64,000 bases of DNA from Pseudomonas mandelii (GTDB lineage Bacteria; Pseudomonadota; Gammaproteobacteria; Pseudomonadales; Pseudomonadaceae): assembly GCF_900106065.1 (NCBI RefSeq), contig NZ_LT629796.1:6238501-6302500 (forward strand). Direction: 5' to 3'. Below the pieces are notes generated by a model. It did no database searches. It had not been told where the DNA came from and saw only the letters and a program-made list of their open reading frames with translations. Below, in pieces: positions 52,681-59,859 of the stretch; within the stretch, counting starts at the first letter, position 1; each line of letters starts with the position of its first letter. The translations under genes and the position numbers were made by a program.

Positions 52681-53130
52681 ATGGTTACAGATATTTTTCG
52701 TGATGATGCTTACCGCGCCTATCGGCTCCGTTTGGAAGTGATTCTTCATATCCAAATCCGCGCTTCAGATCAGGATATCCACGATCTGATCGAGGCCGGC
52801 TTCCCAGCCGGTATTGTCGATAAGCTTTGCGACCATGGAGTTCTAAGCATTGAAGCGCGTGACCTCATCATTCCACAAAAAAACCTTGATGAGAGGCTTA
52901 TGCGCGGTCATCGATTGACAGTCGACGAAAGCGATCGACTATTTCGTGTCGCACACATCACAGCCATGGCAGGGGTGCTTTTCGGGAACAATCAGAAAGC
53001 TGAAAACTGGCTCAACAAATCCCAACTCCGTTTTTTAGGAAAAAGCCCAATCGCAATGCTCTCCACAATACAGGGCACTCGTCGAGTAGAAGAGGTACTG
53101 ATTCAGGCCGCGGAAGGATTAGTATTCTGA
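52681..53130 (+). CDS. Xre/MbcA/ParS-type antitoxin, apparently orphan
   Basis: A 149-aa protein. The N-terminal half is an Xre-like helical DNA-binding region (IEAGFPAGIVDKLCDHGVLS). The C-terminal half, FGNNQKAENWLNKSQLRFLG and AMLSTIQGTRRVEEVLIQAA, is a clear match to the MbcA/ParS toxin-binding domain (DUF2384). In complete systems the antitoxin gene is followed directly by a RES-domain toxin that degrades NAD. Here the next 480 bases contain no RES ORF, so the toxin is missing or the protein works alone as a regulator. The start is supported only by a distant AGGA. Confidence 0.8.
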   Translation: MVTDIFRDDAYRAYRLRLEVILHIQIRASDQDIHDLIEAGFPAGIVDKLCDHGVLSIEARDLIIPQKNLDERLMRGHRLTVDESDRLFRVAHITAMAGVLFGNNQKAENWLNKSQLRFLGKSPIAMLSTIQGTRRVEEVLIQAAEGLVF

Positions 53131-53678
53131 TCCTGTGAGGGTCAATCAGCATGCACCTCGTCCCCCTAAACAATGCCGTATCAGTACCATATCCAAAATA
53201 AGTCGATAGCGGTTGAAGCCAACTCCTAAGTATTACGAAGCCAAACCCTCAGTCGTAACCGTCTGGCCAACTCACCTCTCAGCACACAGACCAGCTCAGA
53301 CAAGAACGGGTGGAAAACAAAGCCTTGCCCGCAGGTATACCCATTGAATAAGCCTGTATCTGACGTAGCTCATGCGGAGCTTGGCAGCGGGTCGCAATCG
53401 ACGATGGCTTCATTGTATACTTCTGCTCCGCATACCCCTTGAGCTACAGGAACATCAGCATGACTGTACTCCAAACGATCTACTGGCAGCCTACGCCGCC
53501 TTAGCGCTACGCCCCCTCGCAACAACCTGCTTCCGCTAGCCTCGCTCGCGGGTGCGCACTGCTGTACGCCTGGTTATACGCCTTAAGCACACAGCAAAAA
53601 AATCCTCAAAATTTGAATTTGTATCGATTCGCTCGCCATTCCCTTGGCGTGCGCGATGCTTTGCCTTGGATATTTTCT
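53131..53678. other. 548-base intergenic region before the SulP gene
   Basis: No toxin gene and no long ORF is seen. It contains a 14-codon leader-like ORF (53460-53504) with a good ribosome site, and should contain the SulP promoter; I cannot place it. Short GC-rich hairpins are present (for example CCGCTAGCCTCGCTCGCGG). Confidence 0.5.
53460..53504 (+). CDS. Possible 14-codon leader peptide (uORF)
   Basis: ATG at 53460 with CAGGAACATCAGC in front, encoding MTVLQTIYWQPTPP then TAG. It ends about 175 bases before the SulP start. The terminal PTPP run is the sort that slows ribosomes, so a control role is conceivable. Equally it may be chance. Confidence 0.25.
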   Translation: MTVLQTIYWQPTPP

Positions 53679-55166
53679 ATGCTGCAAAAACTTAGACAAA
53701 CGTGGTTTTCCAACGTCCGTGGAGATGTGCTCGCGGGGCTCGTAGTCGCACTTGCGCTGATCCCTGAAGCCATCGCCTTTTCCATCATCGCCGGCGTTGA
53801 CCCAAAGGTCGGACTTTACGCCTCCTTCTGTATCTGTGCTGTTATTGCCTTTGTCGGCGGTCGTCCCGGCATGATCTCGGCGGCTACCGGCGCCATGGCA
53901 CTTCTCATGGTCACTCTGGTTAAAGAGCACGGACTTCAGTATTTGCTGGCAGCCACGTTGCTCTGTGGGGTACTTCAAATCCTCGCGGGTTACCTGAAGC
54001 TAGGTTCGCTGATGCGCTTCGTCTCTCGCTCTGTGGTCACGGGTTTTGTGAACGCATTAGCGATTCTGATTTTTATGGCGCAGTTACCTGAATTGACCAA
54101 CGTGACCTGGCACGTCTACGCGATGACCGCAGCGGGCCTTGGAATCATCTACCTGTTTCCGTATATACCTAAGATCGGCAAGCTGGTTCCCTCACCACTG
54201 GTGTGCATCCTGACCCTGACTGCCATCGCCATTTATCTGGGGCTAGATATCCGTACCGTGGGGGACATGGGCCAACTGCCGGATACGCTGCCGATTTTTC
54301 TGTGGCCTGAAGTGCCGCTGAACTTTGAAACCCTGCGCATCATCTTTCCTTACTCCGCTGCGCTGGCAGTTGTAGGCCTACTGGAGTCGATGATGACCGC
54401 GACCATCGTCGACGACCTGACCGATACCACCAGCAACAAAAACCGCGAGTGCAAAGGCCAGGGTGTGGCCAACATCGCTGCCGGCATGCTTGGCGGCATG
54501 GCAGGTTGCGCCATGATCGGCCAGTCGATCATCAACGTGAAATCTGGTGGCCGCACCCGTCTCTCGACATTGTGTGCCGGCGTTTTCCTGCTGCTGATGG
54601 TGGTATTTCTTGGCGAATGGCTCTCCAAAATCCCTATGGCGGCACTCGTGGCTGTGATGATTATGGTGTCCATCGGCACCTTTAGCTGGGATTCCTTGCG
54701 CAATCTGAAAGAGCATCCGCTGTCGACCAACCTCGTCATGGTGGCGACCGTCGTGGTCGTCGTGGCCACTCACAACCTAGCCTACGGCGTACTGGTAGGT
54801 GTGCTGCTGGCTTCGCTGTTCTTTGCCAATAAGGTTGGGCACTACCTGGATATCAAGAGCACTTTGGAAGAGACGGAATCGCATCGGACTTACCGCGTCG
54901 TGGGCCAGGTGTTCTTTAGCTCTGCGGACAAGTTCACTGAAGTTTTTGACTTCAAGGAAGCGCTCAACAAAGTCACCATCGATCTCACACAAGCGCATTT
55001 CTGGGATATCACCGCCGTCGCAGCGCTGGATAAGGTCGTGATCAAGTTCCGCCGTGAAGGCGCTGAGGTTGAAGTGCTCGGTCTCAATGAAGCCAGCACA
55101 ACAATCGTTGACCGCTTCGGCGTGCATGACAAACCCGGTGCCATCGACAAGCTCATGAGCCACTAA
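53679..55166 (+). CDS. SulP family inorganic anion transporter with STAS domain
   Basis: About 495 aa from the ATG at 53679 (an in-frame TTG at 53613 would add 22 residues). The membrane part (about 10-375) begins with [20 protein letters not shown], the SulP signature, and continues with GYIKLG-like and [11 protein letters not shown] segments, then [18 protein letters not shown] in the second half. The C-terminal STAS domain (about 400-495) has [20 protein letters not shown]. It would carry sulfate, bicarbonate or a dicarboxylate. The following universal stress protein gene is 11 bases away and probably cotranscribed, a pairing common in pseudomonads. Confidence 0.9.
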   Translation: MLQKLRQTWFSNVRGDVLAGLVVALALIPEAIAFSIIAGVDPKVGLYASFCICAVIAFVGGRPGMISAATGAMALLMVTLVKEHGLQYLLAATLLCGVLQILAGYLKLGSLMRFVSRSVVTGFVNALAILIFMAQLPELTNVTWHVYAMTAAGLGIIYLFPYIPKIGKLVPSPLVCILTLTAIAIYLGLDIRTVGDMGQLPDTLPIFLWPEVPLNFETLRIIFPYSAALAVVGLLESMMTATIVDDLTDTTSNKNRECKGQGVANIAAGMLGGMAGCAMIGQSIINVKSGGRTRLSTLCAGVFLLLMVVFLGEWLSKIPMAALVAVMIMVSIGTFSWDSLRNLKEHPLSTNLVMVATVVVVVATHNLAYGVLVGVLLASLFFANKVGHYLDIKSTLEETESHRTYRVVGQVFFSSADKFTEVFDFKEALNKVTIDLTQAHFWDITAVAALDKVVIKFRREGAEVEVLGLNEASTTIVDRFGVHDKPGAIDKLMSH

Positions 55167-55177
55167 GGAGAACGACA

Positions 55178-56029
55178 ATGACCCACGTAATGGCATGCAT
55201 TGATAACTCACAATCCTCATTGGCGGTCTGCGATTACGCAGCATGGGCCTCGCAACGACTCAGCGCTCCCCTGACCTTGCTCCATGTGCTGGATAGGGAA
55301 AAATATCCTGCATCCGCTGACCTCAGCGGCAATATCGGTCTCGGTAGCAGAGAACATCTACTGGAAGAGTTGGCCACGCTGGATGCGCAGCGTGCAAAAC
55401 TGGCCTTGGAGCATGGGCAGCACATGCTTGAAAAAGCTCGCGAGCGAACAGTCATCTCTGGCGCCATGTCACCTGATCTGAAGCAGCGCCATGGCCATCT
55501 CGTCGAGAGCCTGAGCGATCTCCAAGACGATATTCGATTACTGGTGATTGGAAGAGTCGGTGAGGACAGCACGCGCAGTGCCCAAAGTCTTGGCAGCCAG
55601 ATTGAAGCGGTAGTCCGAACAATCCACCGCCCCATCCTGATTACAACCAGCCATTTCAGGAAACCTGAAACGATCATGGTGGCATTTGACGGCAGCGCTA
55701 CAGGCCACAAGACCGTACAGATGCTTGCTTCAAGCCCGCTGTGCGAAGACCTGCCAATTCATATCGTCATGGTTGGTACGGACTCTGAAGAAAACCAGAA
55801 CGAGCTGGAGAAAGCACGAACCACACTTGCCTCTTCTGGCCCGCTAGTGCATGCCGAGATCCGCCCAGGCGAAGTAGAGTCGGTACTTCATGCGTATCAG
55901 GCAGAGCACGGCATTGACCTCTTGGTCATGGGGGCGTACGGGCACTCACGCATCAGGCAGTTTCTGGTAGGCAGCACGACCACGACGATGCTGCGAACAT
56001 CCACTTTACCCGTATTGCTGCTTCGCTGA
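55178..56029 (+). CDS. Universal stress protein, tandem UspA domains
   Basis: A 283-aa cytoplasmic protein with two UspA folds (about 1-145 and 152-283). The second has a complete nucleotide-binding motif, GAYGHSRIRQFLVGSTT (G-2x-G-9x-G-S/T), and LLVMG; the first is degenerate (LLVIGRVGEDS). ATP-binding UspA proteins help cells survive starvation and other stress. AAGGAG precedes the ATG. Coupling with SulP suggests it may adjust that transporter, but no direct evidence is visible. Confidence 0.88.
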   Translation: MTHVMACIDNSQSSLAVCDYAAWASQRLSAPLTLLHVLDREKYPASADLSGNIGLGSREHLLEELATLDAQRAKLALEHGQHMLEKARERTVISGAMSPDLKQRHGHLVESLSDLQDDIRLLVIGRVGEDSTRSAQSLGSQIEAVVRTIHRPILITTSHFRKPETIMVAFDGSATGHKTVQMLASSPLCEDLPIHIVMVGTDSEENQNELEKARTTLASSGPLVHAEIRPGEVESVLHAYQAEHGIDLLVMGAYGHSRIRQFLVGSTTTTMLRTSTLPVLLLR

Positions 56030-56121
56030 GCCAGTTCCACTGGCCACAGTATTTCCAGAACTGCGGAAATGCCGTGGCCACCCTGGACGATGACTAACTG
56101 ATTTTGCCGTAACGAGACCAC

Positions 56122-56655
56122 ATGCAACTCATAACTGAAATTGTTCACCCCGAGCTGAAATCCAAACAGGGCAGAGTATTCCGTCGACATGCAGCACGCG
56201 GCATCGTGATGCGGGATGAACAGATCCTGTTGCTGTTCACCGAGCGCTATAACGACTTCAGCTTTCCTGGAGGCGGCCTTGATGGTGACGAGGACATTGT
56301 CACAGGCCTGAAGCGTGAGCTTGAGGAAGAGACTGGTGCTCGTGACATAAAGGTGCTCCAGCACTACGGTTACATTGAGGAGTACCGGCCCTACTGGGGG
56401 CCACAGTACGATCTGATGCACATGACCTCGCATTTTTATCAATGCGAAGTAGCGCCCCAGCTAGAGCCCGTGAGAATGGAAAGCCACGAAATCGCTAATG
56501 GTATGCGGCCTGTCTGGATCAACCTGCATGAAGCCATCACGCACAATGAAGCCGTTATGCAGCGTCACGAGTCTTCGATGGGGCAATCAATTCTGCGCGA
56601 AACCTATATGCTGAGAAAAGTCGCTTCCGAATTGTTGATACAAGTCAGCCTTTGA
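56122..56655 (+). CDS. Nudix hydrolase
   Basis: A 177-aa enzyme with a complete Nudix box (about 51-73): GGLDGDEDIVTGLKREL then EEETGA, fitting G-x5-E-x7-RE-U-x-E-E-x-G-U. Flanking strands LLLFTERYNDFSFPGG and MTSHFYQCEV complete the fold. It hydrolyses a nucleoside diphosphate linked to something else; the substrate is open. It begins about 90 bases after the UspA gene, and its stop is close to the IS66 element, which may have displaced former neighbours. Confidence 0.9.
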   Translation: MQLITEIVHPELKSKQGRVFRRHAARGIVMRDEQILLLFTERYNDFSFPGGGLDGDEDIVTGLKRELEEETGARDIKVLQHYGYIEEYRPYWGPQYDLMHMTSHFYQCEVAPQLEPVRMESHEIANGMRPVWINLHEAITHNEAVMQRHESSMGQSILRETYMLRKVASELLIQVSL

Positions 56656-56688
56656 GCTGACTATTTGGCGAAGTCCACTTAGCCTGTC

Positions 56689-58254
56689 TCAGGCAAGCAT
56701 CCAATGCTGCGGGAGTAATTGCGTGATTTCGCTCGCCCGCTGTGTCGGCAGCCGCATCAGCACATCCTTGAGATAGGTATACGGATCGTGCCCATTCATA
56801 CGCGCCGACTGGATCAGGCTCATGATTGCCGCCGCCCTTTTTCCACTGCGCAGCGACCCGGCAAATAACCAGTTCGAGCGCCCAAGCGCCCACGGCCGGA
56901 TCAAATTCTCGATCTGGTTATTGTCGATGGGTACAGCACCATCTTCCAAGTAGCGCGTCAGCGCTACCCAGCGTTTAAGGCTGTAATCCAGGGCCTTGGC
57001 CGTGGCCGAACCCTCGGGCACAAGTTCGCGTTGGGCCAACATCCACTCATGCAGTTTTTCAGCGATGGGCACCGCTGTTTCCTGACGTAATCGCCAGCGG
57101 TCTTCGTCGCTCATTTCCTTGGCGTGTCGCTCGACTTCATACAACCCGCCAATCGAGTGAAGCGCCTGCTCCGCCAACTGGCTTTTATTGGCTGCATGCA
57201 GGTCGAAGAATTTGCGGCGTGCATGGGCCATGCAGCCGATTTCGGTGATGCCCAGCTCGAAGCTGGCCTTGTAGCCGGCGAAGTCATCGCAGACCAGCTT
57301 ACCGTTCCACGTGCCCAGGAAGTTACGCGCATGTTCGCCGGCACGGCTGGGGCTGAAGTCGTAGATTACGGCCTTGAGGGCCGAGAAAGGCGTGGTGCTA
57401 TAGGCCCACACGTAAGCGCGGTGGGTTTTCTTTTCGCCTGGTGCGAGCATCTGAACCGGGGTCTCATCGGCGTGGATCACGCCCTGGGCCAACACATGCT
57501 CACGCAGCGCATCGACCAGAGGCTGGAGCTGCACACCGGTCTGTCCGACCCATTGCGCCAGTGTCGAACGGGCGATGGGCAGTCCGGCCCGACCAAAAAT
57601 CTTCTCCTGCCGGTACAGCGGTAAATGGTCGGCGAACTTCGCCACCATCACGTGGGCCAACAGGCCTGCGGTCGGGATGCCCTTGTCGATCACTTGGGCC
57701 GGTACAGGCGCCTGGATCAGTGTTTCACACTGACGGCACGTCCATTTTCCACGCACATGCCGCTCAACGGTGAACACGCCCGGAGTGTAATCGAGCTTCT
57801 CGCTGACGTCTTCGCCGATTCGCTGAAGCTGGCAGCCGCACACGCACTGAGTATTCTCTGGTTCGTGACGGATCACGGTTCGCGGAAACTGCGGCGGCAG
57901 TGGTGCACGCTTGGGCTTATTACGTGGCTCGGCCGGTGCGGCCGGCGGATTGGCTGCCTTCAGCTCGGCTTCGATAGCTGCGATATCGGTATCGAGCAGA
58001 TCATCGAGCAGACTGCCTTGGTCGGGGCTCAGTTGCTCGCTGCGCTTGGCGAACTTGTGTCGCTTGAGGATGGCGATTTCATGAGCCAGTTGCTCGTTGA
58101 CCGTTTCGAGGCGTTGGATTTTCTGGCTCATGGAGTCGACCTGGGACAGCAACTGCATAGCCTGTTCGGCCAAGCCGCGCAGCTGTTCCGGTGTCATCTG
58201 GTCGAGATTGGGCGAGGAAGTCATGCCGCTGATTGTGTCAGAGCAGGTCGTCAA
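56689..58254 (-). CDS. tnpC: IS66 family transposase TnpC
   Basis: A 521-aa DDE transposase. It has an N-terminal leucine-rich coiled coil (about 20-70), a zinc-finger region (CVCGCQLQRIGE, WTCRQCETL) and the catalytic core with HADETPVQML, VCDDFAGYKASFE and the last acidic residue in IDNNQIENLIRPWALGR. The CMAHARRKF segment is typical of IS66. A downstream ATG in the same frame (58224) may be the true start. It is the last and largest gene of the element. Confidence 0.93.
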   Translation of the reverse strand: MTTCSDTISGMTSSPNLDQMTPEQLRGLAEQAMQLLSQVDSMSQKIQRLETVNEQLAHEIAILKRHKFAKRSEQLSPDQGSLLDDLLDTDIAAIEAELKAANPPAAPAEPRNKPKRAPLPPQFPRTVIRHEPENTQCVCGCQLQRIGEDVSEKLDYTPGVFTVERHVRGKWTCRQCETLIQAPVPAQVIDKGIPTAGLLAHVMVAKFADHLPLYRQEKIFGRAGLPIARSTLAQWVGQTGVQLQPLVDALREHVLAQGVIHADETPVQMLAPGEKKTHRAYVWAYSTTPFSALKAVIYDFSPSRAGEHARNFLGTWNGKLVCDDFAGYKASFELGITEIGCMAHARRKFFDLHAANKSQLAEQALHSIGGLYEVERHAKEMSDEDRWRLRQETAVPIAEKLHEWMLAQRELVPEGSATAKALDYSLKRWVALTRYLEDGAVPIDNNQIENLIRPWALGRSNWLFAGSLRSGKRAAAIMSLIQSARMNGHDPYTYLKDVLMRLPTQRASEITQLLPQHWMLA

Positions 58255-58285
58255 CAGCGATAAACCGATGGGCTAATGGCAGGGG

Positions 58286-58621
58286 CTAAAGCACTGTGAT
58301 CGCGCTGCCTGCGCCGACCCGCTGCCACGGCAAACCCAGTACCAAGGCTTGAAGTTGCTCGTTATCGAGTTCGACTTCCGATCCGTGACGGATGCCGGGC
58401 CAATGAAACTTGCCTTGGTTCAATCGTCGCGCTGCCAGCCAAATGCCCACACCGTCATGCACCAAGACTTTCATTCGGTTGGCACGGCGATTAGCGAAGA
58501 GGTATGCGCAGTGCGGCTTCGCCACACCGAACACCGCGATCACCCTGGCCAGCGCGGTCTCGGTACCGGCGCGCATGTCCATAGGCTCGGTGGCAAGCCA
58601 GATGGCATCGATCCGAATCAT
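58286..58621 (-). CDS. tnpB: IS66 accessory protein TnpB
   Basis: A 111-aa protein with the IS66 Orf2 signature (MDMRAGTETALARVIAVFG, PHCAYLFANRRANRMKVLVH, IWLAARRLNQGKFHW). It is required with TnpA and TnpC for transposition. The ATG overlaps the tnpA stop by 4 bases. Confidence 0.93.
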   Translation of the reverse strand: MIRIDAIWLATEPMDMRAGTETALARVIAVFGVAKPHCAYLFANRRANRMKVLVHDGVGIWLAARRLNQGKFHWPGIRHGSEVELDNEQLQALVLGLPWQRVGAGSAITVL

Positions 58622-58950
58622 ACCAATAGGTCTCGCAGAAAGGTGGCACAGGCGACAGCGCTTTCGGTCGGCCAGTTCACTTTGACGGTGCCACGCGGGT
58701 GCTGGATTTCAATGCAGATACTCGATGAAGCTGCCTGCGAATGTCCTCCGGCTAGCGGCAAGGGCACTGGAATGAAAGCAGGTTGCAGCGCCATGGTTTT
58801 GTTCGTGAGTACCCTAATCCATTTATGGACGAGGTTCGCGTTAAGGCTGTGCTTCTGCGCGACGCTGGCAATCGATGCGCCGGGCTGGGCGCACTCTTGG
58901 ACAACTTGGGCCTTGAAGGATTTTGAATAGGAACGGCGTTGTGACTGCAT
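58618..58950 (-). CDS. tnpA: IS66 accessory protein TnpA
   Basis: A 110-aa protein with an IS3/IS66-type helix-turn-helix (RRSYSKSFKAQVVQECAQPG, then ASIASVAQKHSLNANLVHKW). It probably binds the element's ends. It is the first gene of the IS and overlaps tnpB by 4 bases. Confidence 0.93.
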   Translation of the reverse strand: MQSQRRSYSKSFKAQVVQECAQPGASIASVAQKHSLNANLVHKWIRVLTNKTMALQPAFIPVPLPLAGGHSQAASSSICIEIQHPRGTVKVNWPTESAVACATFLRDLLV

Positions 58951-58976
58951 GGAAAGACCCGCTTAAAAGGCTAGAA

Positions 58977-59007
58977 ATGGTGTCCACTTAAATTAGGTGG
59001 ACACCAT
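58977..59007. repeat. Palindrome at the right end of the IS66 element
   Basis: ATGGTGTCCAC and GTGGACACCAT are perfect 11-base arms around TTAAATTAG. It lies just outside tnpA and is likely the right end of the IS or a protein-binding site beside it. Confidence 0.7.
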
Positions 59008-59078
59008 CGCCTTTGGCGTCGGGGTCAGGAAGGTGAGTTGGCCGGACGGTTACCCTCAGTCGACAGCCTTTCGTGCGA

Positions 59079-59174
59079 CATTTCCACACAAACTACGCTC
59101 AGCGTACTGGCATTTCCACACCCACTACGCTTAGCGTACTAGCATTTCCACGCCCGCTACGCTTAGCGTACTGG
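59079..59174. repeat. Three 32-bp tandem repeats with internal palindromes
   Basis: Three head-to-tail copies (59079, 59111, 59143), each starting CATTTCCAC and ending with TACGCTNAGCGTACT. The TACGCT-N-AGCGTA core is a perfect 6-bp palindrome in every copy. Copies differ at a few positions only. There are no spacers, so it is not a CRISPR array; it looks like an iteron or multi-operator array. It stands directly upstream of the HAD-like gene. Confidence 0.9.
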
Positions 59175-59244
59175 ATGAGTCAGCCATCAAATTTAGAGTT
59201 CAGCTCAAGGGTGAGTGGGTCACAAACCTGTCTGGAGAAGGGTA

Positions 59245-59697
59245 TTGATAATTTTTCTTGATATTGATGGTGTTCTGCACCCTCTTTTTCCTCGAAAGGA
59301 CAGGCCTGGAAAGGAGTCTGCGCCATTTGCGTACCTCCCAAGATTATCGGCAGTTCTGCGCAATTACCCTCACACGTACGTGGTCATCAGCAGCACATGG
59401 CGAGTAAATCGTACCTTGAAGGAACTAAAAGCTCTGTTTCCTTTGGATTTGCAAGATCGCATCATTGGTTCAACTCCAATCCTAGACGATTCGCTGCGAC
59501 CTGGAGGGCGGGAAGCCGAAGCATCAAGCTGGCTTGATTTACATCCTGAACATTCGAGCTGGATAGCAGTTGATGATTGCGCCGTCTGCTGGTTTAGCCT
59601 TTCCAAACTTATACTATGTGACGACGGGTTTCGTGAGGAAGAAGAGACGGAACTCAGATCCGCCATCGAAGGCCGTAGCTCAAAATTCTCGAAGTAA
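59245..59697 (+). CDS. HAD-fold protein (HAD_SAK-like)
   Basis: About 150 aa. Started at a TTG (59245, GGAG 7 bases upstream) it begins M-IIFLDIDGVLHPLFPRKD, carrying the HAD motif I DxD (Asp6/Asp8). Motif II is seen in VVISSTWR, and an acidic IAVDDCAVCW provides motif IV. The short, compact layout resembles the HAD 'Swiss-army-knife' proteins linked to RNA repair. A GTG at 59215 is an alternative start. The 32-bp repeats lie just upstream and may regulate it. The substrate is unknown. Confidence 0.75.
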   Translation: MIIFLDIDGVLHPLFPRKDRPGKESAPFAYLPRLSAVLRNYPHTYVVISSTWRVNRTLKELKALFPLDLQDRIIGSTPILDDSLRPGGREAEASSWLDLHPEHSSWIAVDDCAVCWFSLSKLILCDDGFREEEETELRSAIEGRSSKFSK

Positions 59698-59859
59698 TAG
59701 CAATTTTGTAATCTTATGCTGCTAGCTACACGGCGCTATGAGAACGCGGAAATTAATCGGCAGAAAACGGCCAGAAGCGGTCTGTCGCAATCAGAAACAT
59801 TACCAAGGCCAGGGCGAGCAGTGTGCGGCATGCGCAAGCCCGGCCCTGACCATGGACGT

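Larger units (their letters stand above)
56673..59007 (-). mobile_element. IS66-family insertion sequence
   Basis: All three IS66 genes (tnpA, tnpB, tnpC) are present and intact on the minus strand. Candidate ends both contain GTCCACNTA: about 56673 on the left, and the palindrome at 58977-59007 on the right. A convincing full-length inverted repeat and target duplication are not visible, so the ends are uncertain by tens of bases. Confidence 0.8.

Noticed and set aside
52596..52703. 35-codon ORF before the antitoxin
   Set aside because: Overlaps the antitoxin start in another frame and has no ribosome site; treated as chance.
59079..59174. CRISPR array
   Set aside because: The three repeats are contiguous with no spacers and no cas genes nearby.
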